This document shows, in pieces, positions 28,347 through 39,301 of a stretch of 64,000 bases of DNA. Source of the stretch: Candolleomyces eurysporus. Taxonomy: Eukaryota; Basidiomycota; Agaricomycetes; Agaricales; Psathyrellaceae. Position 1 is the stretch's first letter; each line of letters starts with the position of its first letter. Under the pieces are notes generated by a model. The model ran no database searches. It worked only from the letters and a program-made list of their open reading frames with translations, and was not told the origin of the DNA. The stretch covers positions 62,001 through 126,000 of the forward strand of contig JANBPK010001476.1 of the NCBI GenBank assembly GCA_027579435.1, written 5' to 3'. The position numbers were made by a program, and so were the translations under genes.

Positions 28347-29327
28347 ATGTCCACCCCGGCGAGTTACCTCCCGCTCGCCGAACAGGATTTCCCTTCAGAA
28401 CATGCAGCACTTGCCCAAGCCTTCCACACGAGGGCGACCTGGCTCTGGACTCACGAGGATGAGCCGTATCAACCTCCTTATGCGCCACCTGGAGCAGAGA
28501 GGGGCTTTCGTTGGACCTATACCAGCACACTACCATCGAGGACGCCTTCAAGTATCACGATTATCATTTCCGTGGACAATTACTTTGCCCTGCACGTAAA
28601 CGGCGCCCTCGTCCATGCTGTCAATTCAAGGGACGAGTTTTGGGATGCGTTTGCATTTACGGTACCCATTGCGGCTGGTTCTACTAAGACGGTAATTGCT
28701 GTCAGAGGCTTTAACGCTGACGACACGACAGCAGTTCTGAACAACCCCGCAGGCTTCACAGCCGCCATCAAATTCTCGTTTCAGGGAACCACGGAGACGG
28801 AAACGTTTGTCACAGGACCTAATATGCAGTGGGTCGGGGAGAGTAGCTTGCCTGCAGGATGGGAGGACCCAGACTTCAACGATTCCAGTTGGCCAAACGT
28901 GGTGGTGTACCCTATCGAGCACGTAGGCTCGTATTGGCTGCCGGAGTACCGACGGGGTCCATCCAAACTTTTTGTTGGGAGCAGTATCACAGGAGGTACG
29001 ACCACGACAACAGCAACTCGGACGTCAACGCTAGTTGTGACTTCGAGCTCATCGAGTCTTACGACTACCTCTACCACTCTTTCACAGCTCTCAACCTCCA
29101 ACACACTGAGTCCTACCTCTACCTCTTCCACTCCCGACATCCCTTTACCTCAAGATCCAACTCTAGGTCAAGGATCGACGAGTGCGACGGGCGTCGGGTC
29201 TTCGAACAACATCTCCAATAGTAGCGGTAGTATGGGGATAGGTCCACCTCCATTCATGACTGGGATTATCGTGGGTTTTATTTTGCTCTTCACTTTGTGG
29301 CCGCGGTCTATCCGACGTATTTTTTAG
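28347..29327 (+). CDS. Galactose-binding-like membrane-anchored protein A1 (short-tail form), 326 aa
   Basis: One open exon. The first about 220 residues look like a beta-sandwich of the galactose-binding type: 'ERGFRWTYTSTLPS', 'SVDNYFALHVNGALVH', 'AFAFTVPI', 'TVIAVRGFN', 'NPAGFTAAIKFSF', then 'WVGESSLPAGWEDPDFNDSSW'. The 'DNYFALHVNG' and 'FNDSSW' motifs are typical of carbohydrate-binding jelly rolls. A Ser/Thr-rich linker of about 80 residues leads to a C-terminal hydrophobic helix ('GIIVGFILLFTLW') and a short basic end. No signal peptide is visible at the chosen ATG, which is odd for a domain usually found outside the cell; a missed 5' exon or tail-anchoring would explain it. It is paralogous to A3 (same form) and to A2/A4. 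Confidence 0.8.
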   Translation: MSTPASYLPLAEQDFPSEHAALAQAFHTRATWLWTHEDEPYQPPYAPPGAERGFRWTYTSTLPSRTPSSITIIISVDNYFALHVNGALVHAVNSRDEFWDAFAFTVPIAAGSTKTVIAVRGFNADDTTAVLNNPAGFTAAIKFSFQGTTETETFVTGPNMQWVGESSLPAGWEDPDFNDSSWPNVVVYPIEHVGSYWLPEYRRGPSKLFVGSSITGGTTTTTATRTSTLVVTSSSSSLTTTSTTLSQLSTSNTLSPTSTSSTPDIPLPQDPTLGQGSTSATGVGSSNNISNSSGSMGIGPPPFMTGIIVGFILLFTLWPRSIRRIF

Positions 29328-29587
29328 TATGTTAGTATAGCTTAATTATTTACCTGCCGGTGTTCTCTCAGCATCGTCCTCTCACTGTTACCCACTGTCT
29401 TTACAATGTCTGTATCGATACTAGAGATTTTGCCAACTATCTACCTTCTTTCCGCCGAGTTGGAGTCTTGTGCCAGGTGGACGTGGTAATTGTCGAGCAT
29501 ACTCGGAGCTACAAGGTGAGGATTCATACAGATACCGTCACTACTATACGTCCTAGATTCTGACCCCCAATCCCGCTTGACAGTAAA

Positions 29588-30235
29588 AACATTTTCCTAG
29601 AGCCCGAAAGGCACATAGGGCGCCCAATCAACAAAGATTACGCCGTATCTCCAAGCTTCCGGCGTATTCCCTGTGTGATGGCGTGGTGACGAGCCTCCAC
29701 CGCTTCTGTTCGTCGAACACTGGAACACCAATTACGGCGGAACATTTGAGAAGGTGATCGTAAATTCTTTCGGCGATCGCAGATGCGTATCTATCCTGAA
29801 TCGACCACATTGTCCCCACCACTTCCCTATACCCAGCGTCTAACATTCCAGGAGCTAGATGCACGTTTTTCCTTGGAGAGCTTCTCCTCGCCTGAGCTCG
29901 TCTGACAGGCCGAAAGTCTGCGAAGATCATATTTGCTTGGAGGATTTTGAAGAGTTCGAGGCGGCCGTAGTGGAGGTGGAATCCGCTTCTCAAGGGCTCT
30001 TTGGCGCCCTGCGTTGCGTGACACGCGAGGTGGACACAGGTGAATTTGCCCATGTTGGATATGCCCGCCTCCATCGTGGCCACGGTGTTCGTTTCGCCTT
30101 CCAATGGAAAGGTTGGGAATTCTCTCTTGGCTAGCTGGGTCTTGATCGCTTGGACTTCGCAAGAGCCTATTCCCACTCTTGCGCAAGATTGACGTGCGAA
30201 ACTACGTCGTCTTGCAAGAAGATTCTCTGTTCCGT
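29588..30235 (-). pseudogene. Broken 3' part of a CHAT-domain gene
   Basis: Aligns with the end of the intact CHAT gene: 'VATMEAGISNMGKFTCVHLACHA', the 'GTMWSIQDRYAS' region and the C-terminal end. It carries at least two frameshifts (one destroys the 'ACQTS' catalytic Cys region) and an internal deletion of about 0.77 kb. Near 30155 the sequence jumps from the equivalent of about 33371 to that of about 34137 in the intact gene. Everything upstream (TPR part) is missing. It is therefore non-functional as a protease. Confidence 0.85.
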
Positions 30236-30860
30236 GCATGGATCGCTTGCTTTCACATGCTAACTCGATAGCAAACCGCCTATGTGACGGTTCTACAGAT
30301 CGTGTACCATCGCCACATACTCACTTCCGGAGTTCTCAATCCCGAACTTTCGCTTACTCTCGTATAGTGAACATTGCGCAGAGCGCGAATCACCCACTCT
30401 CATTTGACTACGCCCTGGTAAAGCTGCACGCGGCCAAATCAACTTCTAGATTTCCTAATTACGACTCTTTGACCTGGCGTCCAGCTAGACTTTGCAACGA
30501 CGACCATAGGCATAGTACTGGGTATATTGGCATACATTATAGCAATTTTTGTAATATATTCTCGCAAGCGGAGTGCACAAGCCTTCATCATTCATTAGTT
30601 TGCGAAATATGGACGGAAATTGGGACGCCCCGTATGGTCGAAGAACACCAGAGGCGAGCTTCCTTGTACTCTGCTTGCTGCTTTTGTTTCTCACGACTGA
30701 GACGGGTATCCTATGTTTTTGTTTCAGACGTAGAACAGCAATTGAACAAGTTTAAGGAGACCATCATTGATATCAGAAGACCCTCTTACGGCAGCTCTAG
30801 CACTACGGCAGCTCTAGCACAGACTGGTCGTGACCTTGATTTGATGGCTTTTCGGTAAAG
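30236..30860 (+). pseudogene. Broken 3' part of surface-protein gene B
   Basis: Matches the intact gene B from about 40200 to 40790: 'HPLSFDYALVKL' against 'RPLSFDYALMKL', the transmembrane-coding stretch (now frameshifted) and the start of the last exon, 'DVEQQLNKFKETIIDIRRPSYGSSS'. The first module and most of the second are absent and several frame changes occur, so it is a relic. It directly abuts the broken CHAT copy. Confidence 0.8.
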
Positions 30861-31046
30861 TTATAAGTCTACCCGTGTTTCTCACATTGTTATCTCCAGA
30901 GACACTTAGTTATTCTTCTCTTCCTCTTCTTCAGTAGCTTTGGAGAGCTGGGGTCATCCTAAAGCTCAATATCAACGTCCAGGCATACTGTGAGTGCGAC
31001 CACAATATATCTTTGCACTCGTTCTCCGTTGATGGTCTGAATAGCG

Positions 31047-32192
31047 ATGAGCGGAAGTCGCGCAACCTATCTGCCTCTCACTGAGCAAACGTTCCCGCCG
31101 GAACATTTATCACTGCTTGAGGCCTACCAGAGCAGATCGTCCTGGATATGGACAGCTGAGGGGGCTCCCTATACGGCTCCAAACTCAACTTCTGGAGAGC
31201 AGCGAGGGTTTCGATTCACTTACCTCCACAATGACCCAACAAGAAGACCGTCCAACGCGACGATTGTCCTTACCGTTGACAATTATTTCGCGCTCTACAT
31301 CAACGGTGCTGTTGTTCACGAAGCCGATCCAAGAAACGATTTCTTCACCGCGCTAGCATTTTCGGTCCCCTTGCAACCCCTCAGAAACAAGACGGTGTTC
31401 GCTGTCAGAGCAATCAATGGCAAGCAAGCGTCCTACACAGAAAACCCGGCGGGACTCATCACCGCTCTCAAGATTAACTTTCAGGATAGTGGAGAGAGCG
31501 AAGTGTTCGTCTCTGGCCCTGGTATGAAGTGGGTCGGAGAATCTCTATTGGCTCCTGGATGGGAGGAGACGGATTTCGATGACGCCAGCTGGCAGGATGC
31601 AGTCGTCTATCCCTCCGCAATTTCCAATACTGTCTGGCCTCCTGAACAACGTCGTTCACCAGTCAAAATTGCGGTCGGGACCACACTCACATCTCCTCAG
31701 CCGACAGTCTCGAACTCGATAGTGGGCCCGGGTTCCGATGGCAACTTGCAACCTGGCGCCTGGGCAGGGATCGTTGTGGGCGCAGCTCTGCTTGCAGCAG
31801 CACTCGCTGCTATTTCAACGTTTTTCTTCATCCGCCGCCGATACCAGCCCAAGCAGAGAGAAAGAATCGCATCGCTAAGTTATGTCGCATACACACCCAT
31901 TCCTCCTACGACCCAAACCACTCCTTACCCCATCAGTCACGTCCATCAAGAGCAAGTACGCAGCTTCACCCCGGGCCCAGGGGTAACAGAGCAAAGCGAC
32001 TGTCCTCCGGTCCACATGGGAAGTGCTTTTGAACCAGGAAGTGGTTTATCTACCAGCGAGCGCAGCTCCGAACACCCCCCCTGGACCACGATCTCAAGTA
32101 CACCATGCGTCGGTTCACAAGTCGAGTATGCTAGACAGTGGTCCGACCAATCGGCAATACTTGGACCTTCCACTGCAGCTCATCAACCTTGA
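31047..32192 (+). CDS. Galactose-binding-like transmembrane protein A2 (long-tail form), 381 aa
   Basis: Same fold as A1: 'RGFRFTYLHNDPT', 'TVDNYFALYINGAVVHEADP', 'ALAFSVPL', 'TVFAVRAING', 'NPAGLITALKINF', 'WVGESLLAPGWEETDFDDASW'. A single transmembrane helix ('AGIVVGAALLAAALAAI') is followed by 'RRRYQPK' and about 115 residues of Pro/Ser-rich tail. The positive charges after the helix suggest a cytoplasmic tail and hence an outside ligand-binding domain, yet no signal peptide is seen at this ATG. Compared with A4, a small net two-base loss in a C run near 32065 shifts the frame of the last about 45 residues. The A4-like tail ('QVHHASVHKSSM') is preserved in another frame, so A2's C-terminus is altered or misassembled. 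Confidence 0.78.
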   Translation: MSGSRATYLPLTEQTFPPEHLSLLEAYQSRSSWIWTAEGAPYTAPNSTSGEQRGFRFTYLHNDPTRRPSNATIVLTVDNYFALYINGAVVHEADPRNDFFTALAFSVPLQPLRNKTVFAVRAINGKQASYTENPAGLITALKINFQDSGESEVFVSGPGMKWVGESLLAPGWEETDFDDASWQDAVVYPSAISNTVWPPEQRRSPVKIAVGTTLTSPQPTVSNSIVGPGSDGNLQPGAWAGIVVGAALLAAALAAISTFFFIRRRYQPKQRERIASLSYVAYTPIPPTTQTTPYPISHVHQEQVRSFTPGPGVTEQSDCPPVHMGSAFEPGSGLSTSERSSEHPPWTTISSTPCVGSQVEYARQWSDQSAILGPSTAAHQP

Positions 32193-32239
32193 CGTAATAT
32201 GCCATGAGCATGAACTTTGTGTACACAAGGGTTTTTCCG

Positions 32240-32833
32240 TAACAACTACCTCTACCACTCTCTCACAACTCTCAACCTCAAACACACTAAGTCCTACCTC
32301 TTCCACTCTCAAAATTCCTCTACCCTCAAAGATCCCACTCTTCTCCCAAGGATCAAAAAATGTGACAGGCATCAGGTCTTCAAGAAACACCTCTGAGAGT
32401 AATGGTACTATTAGGTTGTGTTCACCTCTATTCATGGCTGGGATTATTGTAGGTTTTATTTTGCTCCTTGCTTTGTGGCTGTAGTCTATCTGACATATTT
32501 ATATGTCAATTAGTATAGCTTCATTCTTTACTTGCTGATGTTCTTGCAATGTGCCCTCTTTTCACTCTTTACAACATCTGTCTTTATACTTGAGATTTTG
32601 CCAACTATTTACCTTCTTTTCCCATAGTTGGAGTCTTGTGCAAGGCAGGCATGGTGATTGTCAATCACTGGAATATTTACAAGGCATTTTGAGAGGTCAT
32701 TGGCTGTAAGGTAAGGATTCATGTATATACACTGCCACTATGTCCTTGATTCTAACCCCCAGTATTGCTGGACAGTAAAAATGTTTCTCTAGAGTCCAAA
32801 GTGCACATAAGGCACCCAAACCAACAAAGATTG
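32240..32833 (+). pseudogene. CpG-free relic of the 3' end of a short-form A gene plus its downstream DNA
   Basis: The sequence aligns base for base with 29060-29640 (end of A1, its 3' flank and the end of the broken CHAT copy). It contains no CpG over 594 bp, where the twin has about 28 by my count. Most lost CpGs are now TG or CA: GCGTCGGGTCTTCG became CATCAGGTCTTCA, CCGCGGTCTATCCGACG became CTGTAGTCTATCTGACA. The reading frame 'FMAGIIVGFILLLALWL' of the A tail is still visible but the 5' part of the gene is missing. Confidence 0.88.
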
Positions 32834-35800
32834 CGCCGTATCTCCGAGCTTCCGGCGTATTCCTTGTGTGATGGCGTGGTGAAGAGCCTCCGCTGCGTAC
32901 TGTCCGTCGATATCTGGAACACCAATCACGGCGGAACGTTTCAGAAGGTGGTCGTAAAAGCTTTCTGCAATCTCAGATGCATATCTATCCTGAATCGACC
33001 ACATTGTCCCCACCACTCCCCTATACCCAGCGGCTAACATTCCAGCAGCGAGATGCACGGCCTCCTCCGAGAGCTTCTCATCGCCTGCACTCGTCTGACA
33101 GGCCGAAAGGAACGCCAAATCTGCGAAAGTCAGATTTGCTTGGACAATTTTCGATAGCTCGAGGCGACCGTCGTGGAGGTGGAATCCGCTTTTCAGGGGC
33201 TCTTTGGCATCCTGCATCGCATGACATGCGAGGTGGACGCAGGTGAATTTGCTCATATTAGATATACCTGCATCTACCGTGGCCACGGTGTTCGTTTCGC
33301 CTCCCAATGTAGAGGTTGGGAGTTCTCTCTTGGACAGCTGGGTCTTGATCGCTTCGACTTCTGCCTTTGCTCCCGGGATCGCCGCGAGTCCCGGTGCATT
33401 ATGTTCGCTGATGAGAAGCATACCGCGTGTGCATTTCGTCGGCGCTGCTTCGCTTGCGACTCTTGGTATCGAGAGCGGAGAAGAATCGACTTTGACCTTC
33501 AGGCGTTCCAGAAGGGATGACAGCGTCGGGATGTACGAGGAGATGACATAGTCGCAGATACTGACAGGGTTTGAACCACTGTAGATTCCAGCTGCATGCA
33601 GAGGAAGAAATGAAAGGGAGCCCGTCGGACACCACCACACCCTTTGTTCTGGAACTTGTTCCTTCGAGATCTTTGGAAAGTCAGCCCATCTGCTCCCTTC
33701 ATGATTCGTCGACTGCATTTGGAACTCACTTTGAGAGACAAACTTTCCACAATGGGTTTAACAACTCTAGTCCAGAGCTGCTTCAAGACGTATTCCAGCA
33801 TGCTCGCACTTCTCCCTGTTTGGCGCGTTGGGCGGATACCCCTGTCTCCAGACTCGTCGTTGTCTCCGGTACTTTCATCGTACCCTCGCAAACGAACCCC
33901 TTCCGCAACGAGGCTACGTTGTAAATTGGCTCTCCATTCTTCTACCATGGCCTCTGAAACGTTTGGGAGCTTGACGTGCAAGGGCCACGTCGCACCAGGT
34001 TGCAGAATCAGGGCATCGCATCGAGTTTGATGTACGTTGATGACAATGACGGCTGCGGAAGGTGGAATGAGATTGAACCACTCCTCGACCGGCGGTGGTC
34101 TCAAGAAATCTTCGAATCCATCAATAGCTCGAACTTCCGCAAGAGCTTCCTCCCACTCTTGCGCAAGATTTACGTGTGAAACTACGTCGTCTTGCAAAAG
34201 GATTCTCTGTTCTGCGGAGTCAAGTCCCGGCGCTGATTCGAGGTTGGTTTTCCGCGCTCCCATGCTTTCCAACAATGGTGAAAGTCGGGCTAATCGATCA
34301 GCAAGACTGGGATCTACGCTTCGAATCGAATCCATGGGCGTTCGAAGGCTATTGAGCTGGGTCCAAACGAGGCAGCGTCCTTGTTCAAGCCACTCCATAG
34401 CCAACTGTGGGACCCCAAGTTCGACTGCCGTTGCCGCCGCTTCCAAGGTGATGTTTGATATCGAAGCGAGGGCCGAGTGTCGACTTTCTATCGTTTGTTC
34501 GAGGCCACCAACGACAGCGATGAGTTTGATGCAGACTTTGTAACCGTACAAACACATTCCCTGATCGAATCCTCTTGTCAAATGCGCCAACCTCTTCGCG
34601 ATGAGAATGCGCAATCGTGGAGGTATCCCTTGATGTGTGACGACCTCTTGCATGTTTGACGCTGCTTGCCTTCCATATCTAACATCCCCGGAACGATGGT
34701 AATGCCTTTCCTGGGCATTTGCAAGGTTGCTGAGGATATCAAAGCGTAAATCAGCCTGGGGAGAGTTGGCGGGTAGTATCTTCAGGGCGCGTTGAAGAGT
34801 AGTGATCGATTCTTCCAAGTGTTCGATCTCTCCTGTATGACGATAAAGGTAGTGAAGGGACGTTCCTAAGTTGTTCAATGGTCGGAGGAGCGATGTGGAT
34901 TCGTTGGATAGGAGGGAAATTGCTTCGCGACGGAGCGATATGGCTTCTTGAATCTCGTCAAGGCACTCTGACACCCTGTATTTGGCATGAAAGACGTTCC
35001 CGAGGCTATCGACGATGTCTGACAGCATAGCAGGATCTTTTCCAACGAATTCGAGAGTCCTTGCCGTCTGTAGTATGGCAATAGCTCGATCGAAATCAGA
35101 CAACTGACGTGTCAGTTCCGCACGAGTTCTGAGCGAAAGACTCAAATTCAATAAGCGTTTTGGGCGCTGGGGATGATCAATTGGTGTACCACGGACTGCT
35201 CCTTCATGGTTTCTGATCGCTTCCTCTAAATCCGACCTATCCTTCGTCCTGCCAAAGCGAGAAAGGAACGAGTTGCCTAAGCCTGTGAGGTGACGGGGGT
35301 AGTCTGCATGATCGAGGGGTGTCATTCCAACGACCTTCTGCTGAGCGCTGATAGCTTCCTGGATATCAGAAAGATCCCCATGACGATCGAATCGAAGACG
35401 AAGGGAGACGCCAAGGTTATTGAGTCGAGTGGAAAGGCCGCCGTTCTGACGGAGTACCGCTACACTGAGACCGGATTCGGCGACGGGGGAAAGGAGCTCG
35501 ATTGATTCTTTGAGATATTCAATCGAGAAGAGAATATTGAGGGGATCATCGTTGTATATGAATCGAGCCTGATGGACCACACCGAGAGCGAGGTACTGGG
35601 ATGAACGTTCCAAACGATTGGATTCTGGGGTCAACTTTCTTGCTTTCTCGAGCTGCTTCAAGGCCTCATCGAGATCTTCGATGCTTCTTGTCAGGTCTGC
35701 TCTGCTCTTCAAAGTGTTGGCGAAGTTGGTGAGCCTCTGCCGAAGTTGGGGATCCGTCTGAGAGGTCAACGGCTACCCCTCTCCTGTGGTTTTCAGCAGC

Positions 35801-37882
35801 TTCGTCAATGTCAGATGCTCTACCGGTTCGCTGGAACTTTTGGTGGAGGGCATTGGCAAGGCCCGCAATCCAGCTCGAGAGATCATTGGATTTCTCTTTG
35901 GATTCCTCGATCCGGACCATACGCCTTCGCATTGTGATTACACGTTCGATGACTTCCAGGTCTCCGCTTGTATCGTATTGCCGTTGGAGCGCGACACAAA
36001 GACCATTAAGAATAAAAGGTAGGTTGCGATCGGTCTCCGGTATGAGTGATACTGCCTCCTCGTGGACGGCTATGGCTTCGTGAAGGTCGGAGATTAGACG
36101 TGTGCGTTGATAGCGACGTTGAAGGGCAAACCCAAGGGTGATCATGCGTGACGGGAGAATCAGGCGTCCATCACCGTCCTTTTCGTCCTTGCTGGTGAAG
36201 CTGACAGACGACTGAGATACGGACACGGCCTCTTCTATATCGGCAAGGTCGCCAAACACCTCGTTCTTGCTGTTTAGGCAGAGGGAAATTTCGTGAAGGC
36301 GTTGAGCTCGGGCAGAGATCTCGCTGTCGGGAGTCAATGAGGCTGCCTTCCTTGCTAAGGTGATCGCTTCCTCGATAAGCGGTGCGTTTTGAGAGAGTTC
36401 GAATAGAAGTCGCAGCGATTGGGCTAAGCTCAAGAGATACTGGGGAGATGTAGGGATAAGCTCTACCGCGTTCCGGTGGGATAGAACAGCCTGTTCGAGG
36501 TCGGATATATCTTGTGAGTACTGAAAGCGATGATGGAGCCATCTTCCAAATGTTTCAAAGCGCTCAGGAAGGGAGGCGTCGTCGTTGGAGGACTTTATGT
36601 GGTCGATCACGCCCTGTTGAGCCACAAGGGCTTTAAAGATGTGATCCTTCGCCCTTGTTGTCAAAAAGCGGCGGTCACAATATGAGGAGAAATTTTTGAG
36701 GCGGGGGAGGGTTTTAGGACTGTTCGGAGGGGTAAAATCCAGAGAACGTTGTTGGAATGATATGGCTTCTTCAAGATCTTCAAGTCTCTCGGTAGTCTTG
36801 AATTTGAGGTGGCAACCATATGCAACTGATTGTAGCGCAGTCGAAAGATCGTTCGAGTGCTGTCGCTTTCCTTCTATCTCCTCCACCGTCTTCACGGCCA
36901 GTTTCTTGAACTTGATTGATTCCTCGATGTCCAATAATTCGTGGAGCCGTTCGAATCTTCGCTGGTAAGCCAAGCCCGCCTTCGATAACCAGTAGCGTCG
37001 TTCTGGGTGGTCAGACTTGCTGAGATCTATGGCGCGATGCTGGTTTGCAATGGCCTCGTGAAGATCATCAAGATCATTGAGAGACTCGAATCGGCGGAGA
37101 AGAGCGCTTCCCAGGTTGCTGCAGATTGTTGGTAGGTTTCCGTGGCAAGCTGGGGTCAGCTCCACAGCTGCCTCCAGGTTGGCTACTGCTTCCTCGATAT
37201 CTTCGATCTCCTGAGAGATATCAAACCGGTTTTGAAGGGCGTTTGAAAGGTTGTTCAGTCTCGCCGGTCGGCGGTCAGCGTCTATAATCGGGGTGATGTC
37301 GACCGCCTTCCTCAGCGCCTCTATGACCTCGTCGAGATCCGATGAATCGCCAGTCGCCTCGAAGCATTGAGTAAGAAAATCCCCAAGCTTGCTGAGGCGC
37401 TCAGCCAGATCTGATTTATTGGCATCTGAAATGGGGTTACTGTCCTCCATTACCATGTCAATGCTCGTCTCTATGGAGAATATGGCTTGACGAAGATCAG
37501 AGATATCTTTGGTGTGCGTGAAGCGGCGGGAGAATAGTGTTCCCAGATTGGCATATCTCGCCTGAACATCACCCTCGGAGCAAGAAACTGCTTTCTGTTC
37601 CAGCTCAATAGCTCCATCGATTTCGAGGAGAACCGGAGAGAGCTTTTCGGAGGGAGCATAGACCAAAGATAAACGAAGGGTAATCCACAGAGTTGTCGAT
37701 TCAACAACTGGCGTCGCTGGCGAGATCCGCTGTGTGATGGCTAGTAACTCAATCAGTCCGACAAAGGGCCTACACAAAACGCAGCACAACATACTTTCCA
37801 CCGGACCCATATCCTGATTTTTCAATTCATCTCCAGGAACAGCAACAAAACCAAGTTCTCCGTAAGCCCTACAAGAAGCCAC
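32789..37882 (-). CDS. TPR-CHAT protein, putative caspase-like protease, about 1,680 aa
   Basis: Two main exons, 33730-37882 and 32789-33670, joined in phase across a GTGAGT...AAAG intron. The first about 1,250 residues are tetratricopeptide-like repeats of about 40-45 residues ('LNNLGVSLRLRF', 'SDLEEAIRNHEGAV'). The last about 300 residues are a CHAT domain: 'RVWWCPTGSLSFLPLHAAG', catalytic His in 'TCVHLACHA' (about 33230) and catalytic Cys in 'LSACQTSAGDEK' (about 33100). CHAT is a caspase-fold peptidase domain usually coupled to TPRs, and bacterial relatives act in abortive defence. The frame breaks once near 35765 (one base too many or two too few), with no plausible intron there, so either one gene with an error or a true lesion. 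The N-terminal start is uncertain; the first in-frame ATG reads 'MGPVESMLCC' and an upstream exon is likely. Confidence 0.85.
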
Positions 37883-39301
37883 AATCTCGAGATCACTATT
37901 GTTGAGCGCCCTGTTATTGAGATGGCTCAGTGGCAGAAAACTATACGATTTTGGTTCGCCATGATACGCACATTGAGAGGCTTTGCGGGCTATTCCACTT
38001 GCTACCCGTCTCTCTTTCTAGTGAGACATGTCGCTCGTCCCCTTCTTGACGAACGTATATATTCAGAGCGGCGACGTCTGAAAAGGTATTGGGACCACCG
38101 CCGTCACTGGCTTCCTCATTTGCAATCGCCTCGACGGATATCTCTGATATGATGCGCTTCAGAAGTGCGACAGTTCAAATCTTTACCACTGCTACTCACT
38201 TGTTATCTTCTGGAACATACTGGTTCGCAATGATCGACTCCAGGCTGTTGGAAAGCGACTAATAAGCGGCGGTGTTATCGATCAATCGAATCAGATTGGA
38301 TCAGCCCAGGCTGATACCATCAGAGCCAATTGTCCGGCCTTGAGTACAAGAATTTGGAAATCGTTGCGTTATCCGCACGAGCAAGCCTGAGCCCTGTCGT
38401 GTTTGCGTAAAAATGAGGCTATATGCAGGGGGTTAAATAGCTAAGGTGATAGTTCCGTGGGCCTCCTCAAGAAGGGCCGGTTTCCATTCCGGATTTCACT
38501 TTACTCTAAACCTAGCGAACGAGCAAGGGTCAATCGAATGTGTTGATCATTTCCAATACTGCAGCGGCGGTATCATATACCATTTGGACCCCAAAATCAT
38601 GCAGACACGAAGTACGATTCACGCAATGAATCCACGGAGATCACAGACCCAGCCCATTAGACAAAGACGATGCCTTGGAGAAATCGCTTTCAAAGTTCAC
38701 GAGGAACAAAGAAATTGACGCAGGCCCTACGGAATTCCAACGGGTAGCGAACAAGCAGGTCGAGGCCACAAGTGGCATTGAGCCCACAAAATGTACACAA
38801 GACCAGGTGATTTGGCTTACGACGTTCAGCCCACTCTGCGTACAAAAAGGAGGTTATTCAGCCTATAACAGGGCCCAGGCGTACAGATAGGTCGACACAA
38901 CGAACGGTTGACGTCAAAGCCAAGGCAAGGGAAATAGCATGAACGTGGGAACCTGGCGAGGATGCCGGAACTGGTATTTGCTCGTGCTGTGCTCCGGCCT
39001 AGCTGTGCCTACTGATCGTTTTTTCGGCACCGTAATACTATTACTAATACAAGGCTGCCCAATCATGGGGCTAAGAAAGGTACGCATGGGCCCACAATTA
39101 ACGGCACTTGAGCTTATCCATTGAGTCCTGTAGTGACGCCAGCGAAGCTGACGACCACCATCCAGCCTCATCCTCATCGAACCTTGTTCTTCATTCGGCA
39201 GGAGTGATGCGACGTGTCAAGGAATGTCGGTTTTTAAGTTTTTAAGGATAGGTCCTTGTTCTGCATCTGAGGGTAGCATATCTGGTTGGCTCCAGAAATG
39301 A
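37883..39301. other. Intergenic region, divergent promoters of CHAT and B
   Basis: Lies between the 5' ends of the minus-strand CHAT gene and the plus-strand B gene. It holds only short frames. An upstream exon of CHAT may lie in the first 150 bases. Confidence 0.4.

Noticed and set aside
29588..30235. Second CHAT copy as a functional short CHAT protease
   Set aside because: Frameshifts remove the catalytic Cys region and about 0.77 kb is deleted relative to the intact gene.
35666..37882. A separate TPR-only gene upstream of the CHAT gene
   Set aside because: The next frame has no start codon of its own at the junction and continues the same repeat register, so a single gene with a one-base break is more likely.
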